Below are positions 27,994 to 28,509 of a stretch of DNA of 28,509 bases, piece after piece. Within the stretch, counting starts at the first letter, position 1; every line of letters starts with the position of its first letter. A program made the translations under genes and the position numbers. The stretch is from JBOGTC01 sp050692055 (lineage in GTDB: Bacteria; Chloroflexota; Limnocylindria; QHBO01): assembly GCA_050692055.1 (NCBI GenBank), contig JBOGTC010000107.1, positions 1 to 28,509 on the forward strand. The letters run 5' to 3'. The notes under the pieces were generated by a model, which worked only from the letters and a program-made list of their open reading frames with translations, made no database searches and had not been told where the DNA came from.

Positions 27994-28509
27994 TCACGCG
28001 GCGGACTGGAGCGTTATCGTCCAGGTTCGGTTCTGTCCGGCGGGCGGATCGACCTCGAGCGACCAGCGAGCCGCGAGGAGGTCGGCGATGTCGAGGGGAT
28101 CTTCCGGATCCGCCTCCGACGAAAGGAGGTGGCTTGCCGCCTCGCCGCGAACCCGTTTCGCGATGACATCGCCGATGTGGGCCGGACCTCCTGGCGATGG
28201 TCTGATCCGCAAGGTCGCGGTCTGGTCATCGAGACCTGTAGGGCGACCGACGGCCTGGTAGACCCGGGAGCGCAGATCGAGGACCGGTCCACGCTGCGCC
28301 GCAGCATCGGTGAGGATGGGAGGCAGGAGGGCGCGCCAAGCTGGCTCTAAGCGGTCCATGCCGACCAGTCGCGCGCAGACGTAGAGACGGTACGGCGGGA
28401 TGCGGTCCGCGGGGCGCAGCGCGCCCCACAGCGCCGACACGATGACCAGTTGCCGTGCGGCTCGCTTCTCGGCGTGGGACGACCACGATCCGGCATGGAG
28501 TCCCTCGTA
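27994..28509 (-). CDS. yaaA: YaaA (DUF328) family protein, N-terminus beyond window end
   Basis: Reading leftward from the window edge, 171 codons are open to the TGA at 27994. Residues YEGLHAGSWSS and QLVIVSALWGALRPADRIPPYRLYVCARL align with E. coli YaaA (YTGLQA and [23 protein letters not shown]). The C-terminal half has VLDLRSRVYQAV and IAKRVRGEAASHLL, matching the family's 'KxARGxxxRFI' region. YaaA binds DNA and limits free iron-driven damage during peroxide stress; that is known for the E. coli protein and inferred here. A GTG inside the frame (28440) would be far too late a start: the conserved region begins before it. The upstream part, roughly a third of the protein, is missing from the window, so it is partial rather than truncated. 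Confidence 0.8.
   Translation of the reverse strand, partial: YEGLHAGSWSSHAEKRAARQLVIVSALWGALRPADRIPPYRLYVCARLVGMDRLEPAWRALLPPILTDAAAQRGPVLDLRSRVYQAVGRPTGLDDQTATLRIRPSPGGPAHIGDVIAKRVRGEAASHLLSSEADPEDPLDIADLLAARWSLEVDPPAGQNRTWTITLQSAA

Noticed and set aside
27506..27997. 163-codon minus-strand frame across the gap before YaaA
   Set aside because: Composition is random, it overlaps the TetR gene, and no motif is visible.

Overview
The window is GC-rich (about 70% by eye), densely coded bacterial DNA. The gene set (DUF3090 with a C-terminal zinc motif, a septum-formation-domain membrane protein, a baeRF/Vms1-type release-factor relative, PE-LIG-POL LigD, Thr/Pro-rich lipoproteins) and start codons sitting 6-8 nt behind TANNNT -10 boxes suggest an uncultured soil or freshwater Chloroflexota lineage (Limnocylindria-like), with a deep actinobacterium as the alternative. 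This is inference; there is no rRNA or marker gene. I saw no tRNA, rRNA, CRISPR array, transposase or phage gene.

Layout. 1-3858: a truncated DUF4112 gene (-), then DsrE-like, DUF72, baeRF peptidyl-tRNA hydrolase-like and SH3b-like lipoprotein genes (+). 3859-4227: no gene, but tandem repeats and two strong hairpins. 4228-7659: a large Fe-S RecB-nuclease/RNase H/SF1 helicase fusion. 7808-9099 (-): septum-formation and DUF3090 genes. 9182-9778 (+): an anchored exported protein, followed by a second hairpin cluster related to the first. 10093-11693: an XRE-HTH/TPR regulator (-) divergent from a 41-residue exported peptide (+). 11806-16308 (-): an NfuA-like Fe-S carrier, a beta-propeller protein and LigD. 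16518-17275 (-): a broken XRE/PD-(D/E)xK gene with phased direct repeats upstream. 17313-18597: HAD phosphatase (-) divergent from pdxH (+). 18594-22175: membrane protein and GH2 lipoprotein (-), divergent from ribokinase (+). 22358-24749: PdxR/MocR regulator (-) divergent from an EamA transporter (+). 24808-28509: Cys-rich small protein, VOC protein, an MDR reductase divergent from its TetR regulator with operators, and a YaaA-family gene cut by the window end.

Most notable: (1) the XRE-TPR regulator with a divergent tiny secreted peptide whose predicted mature end is GGGDWPLRR looks like a peptide-pheromone (RRNPP-type) pair; (2) the octamer GGACCGAT/ATCGGTCC occurs 22 times where composition predicts about one, 21 of them before position 20600; (3) two families of intergenic palindromic repeats; (4) an 11-bp-phased GGTAAGC triplet and a perfect palindrome in front of a regulator gene that has lost its catalytic segment; (5) many genes appear to be leaderless, whereas the reductase/TetR pair has a classical TTGACA promoter with paired operators. 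The right-hand 7 kb lacks the octamer and may have a different history.
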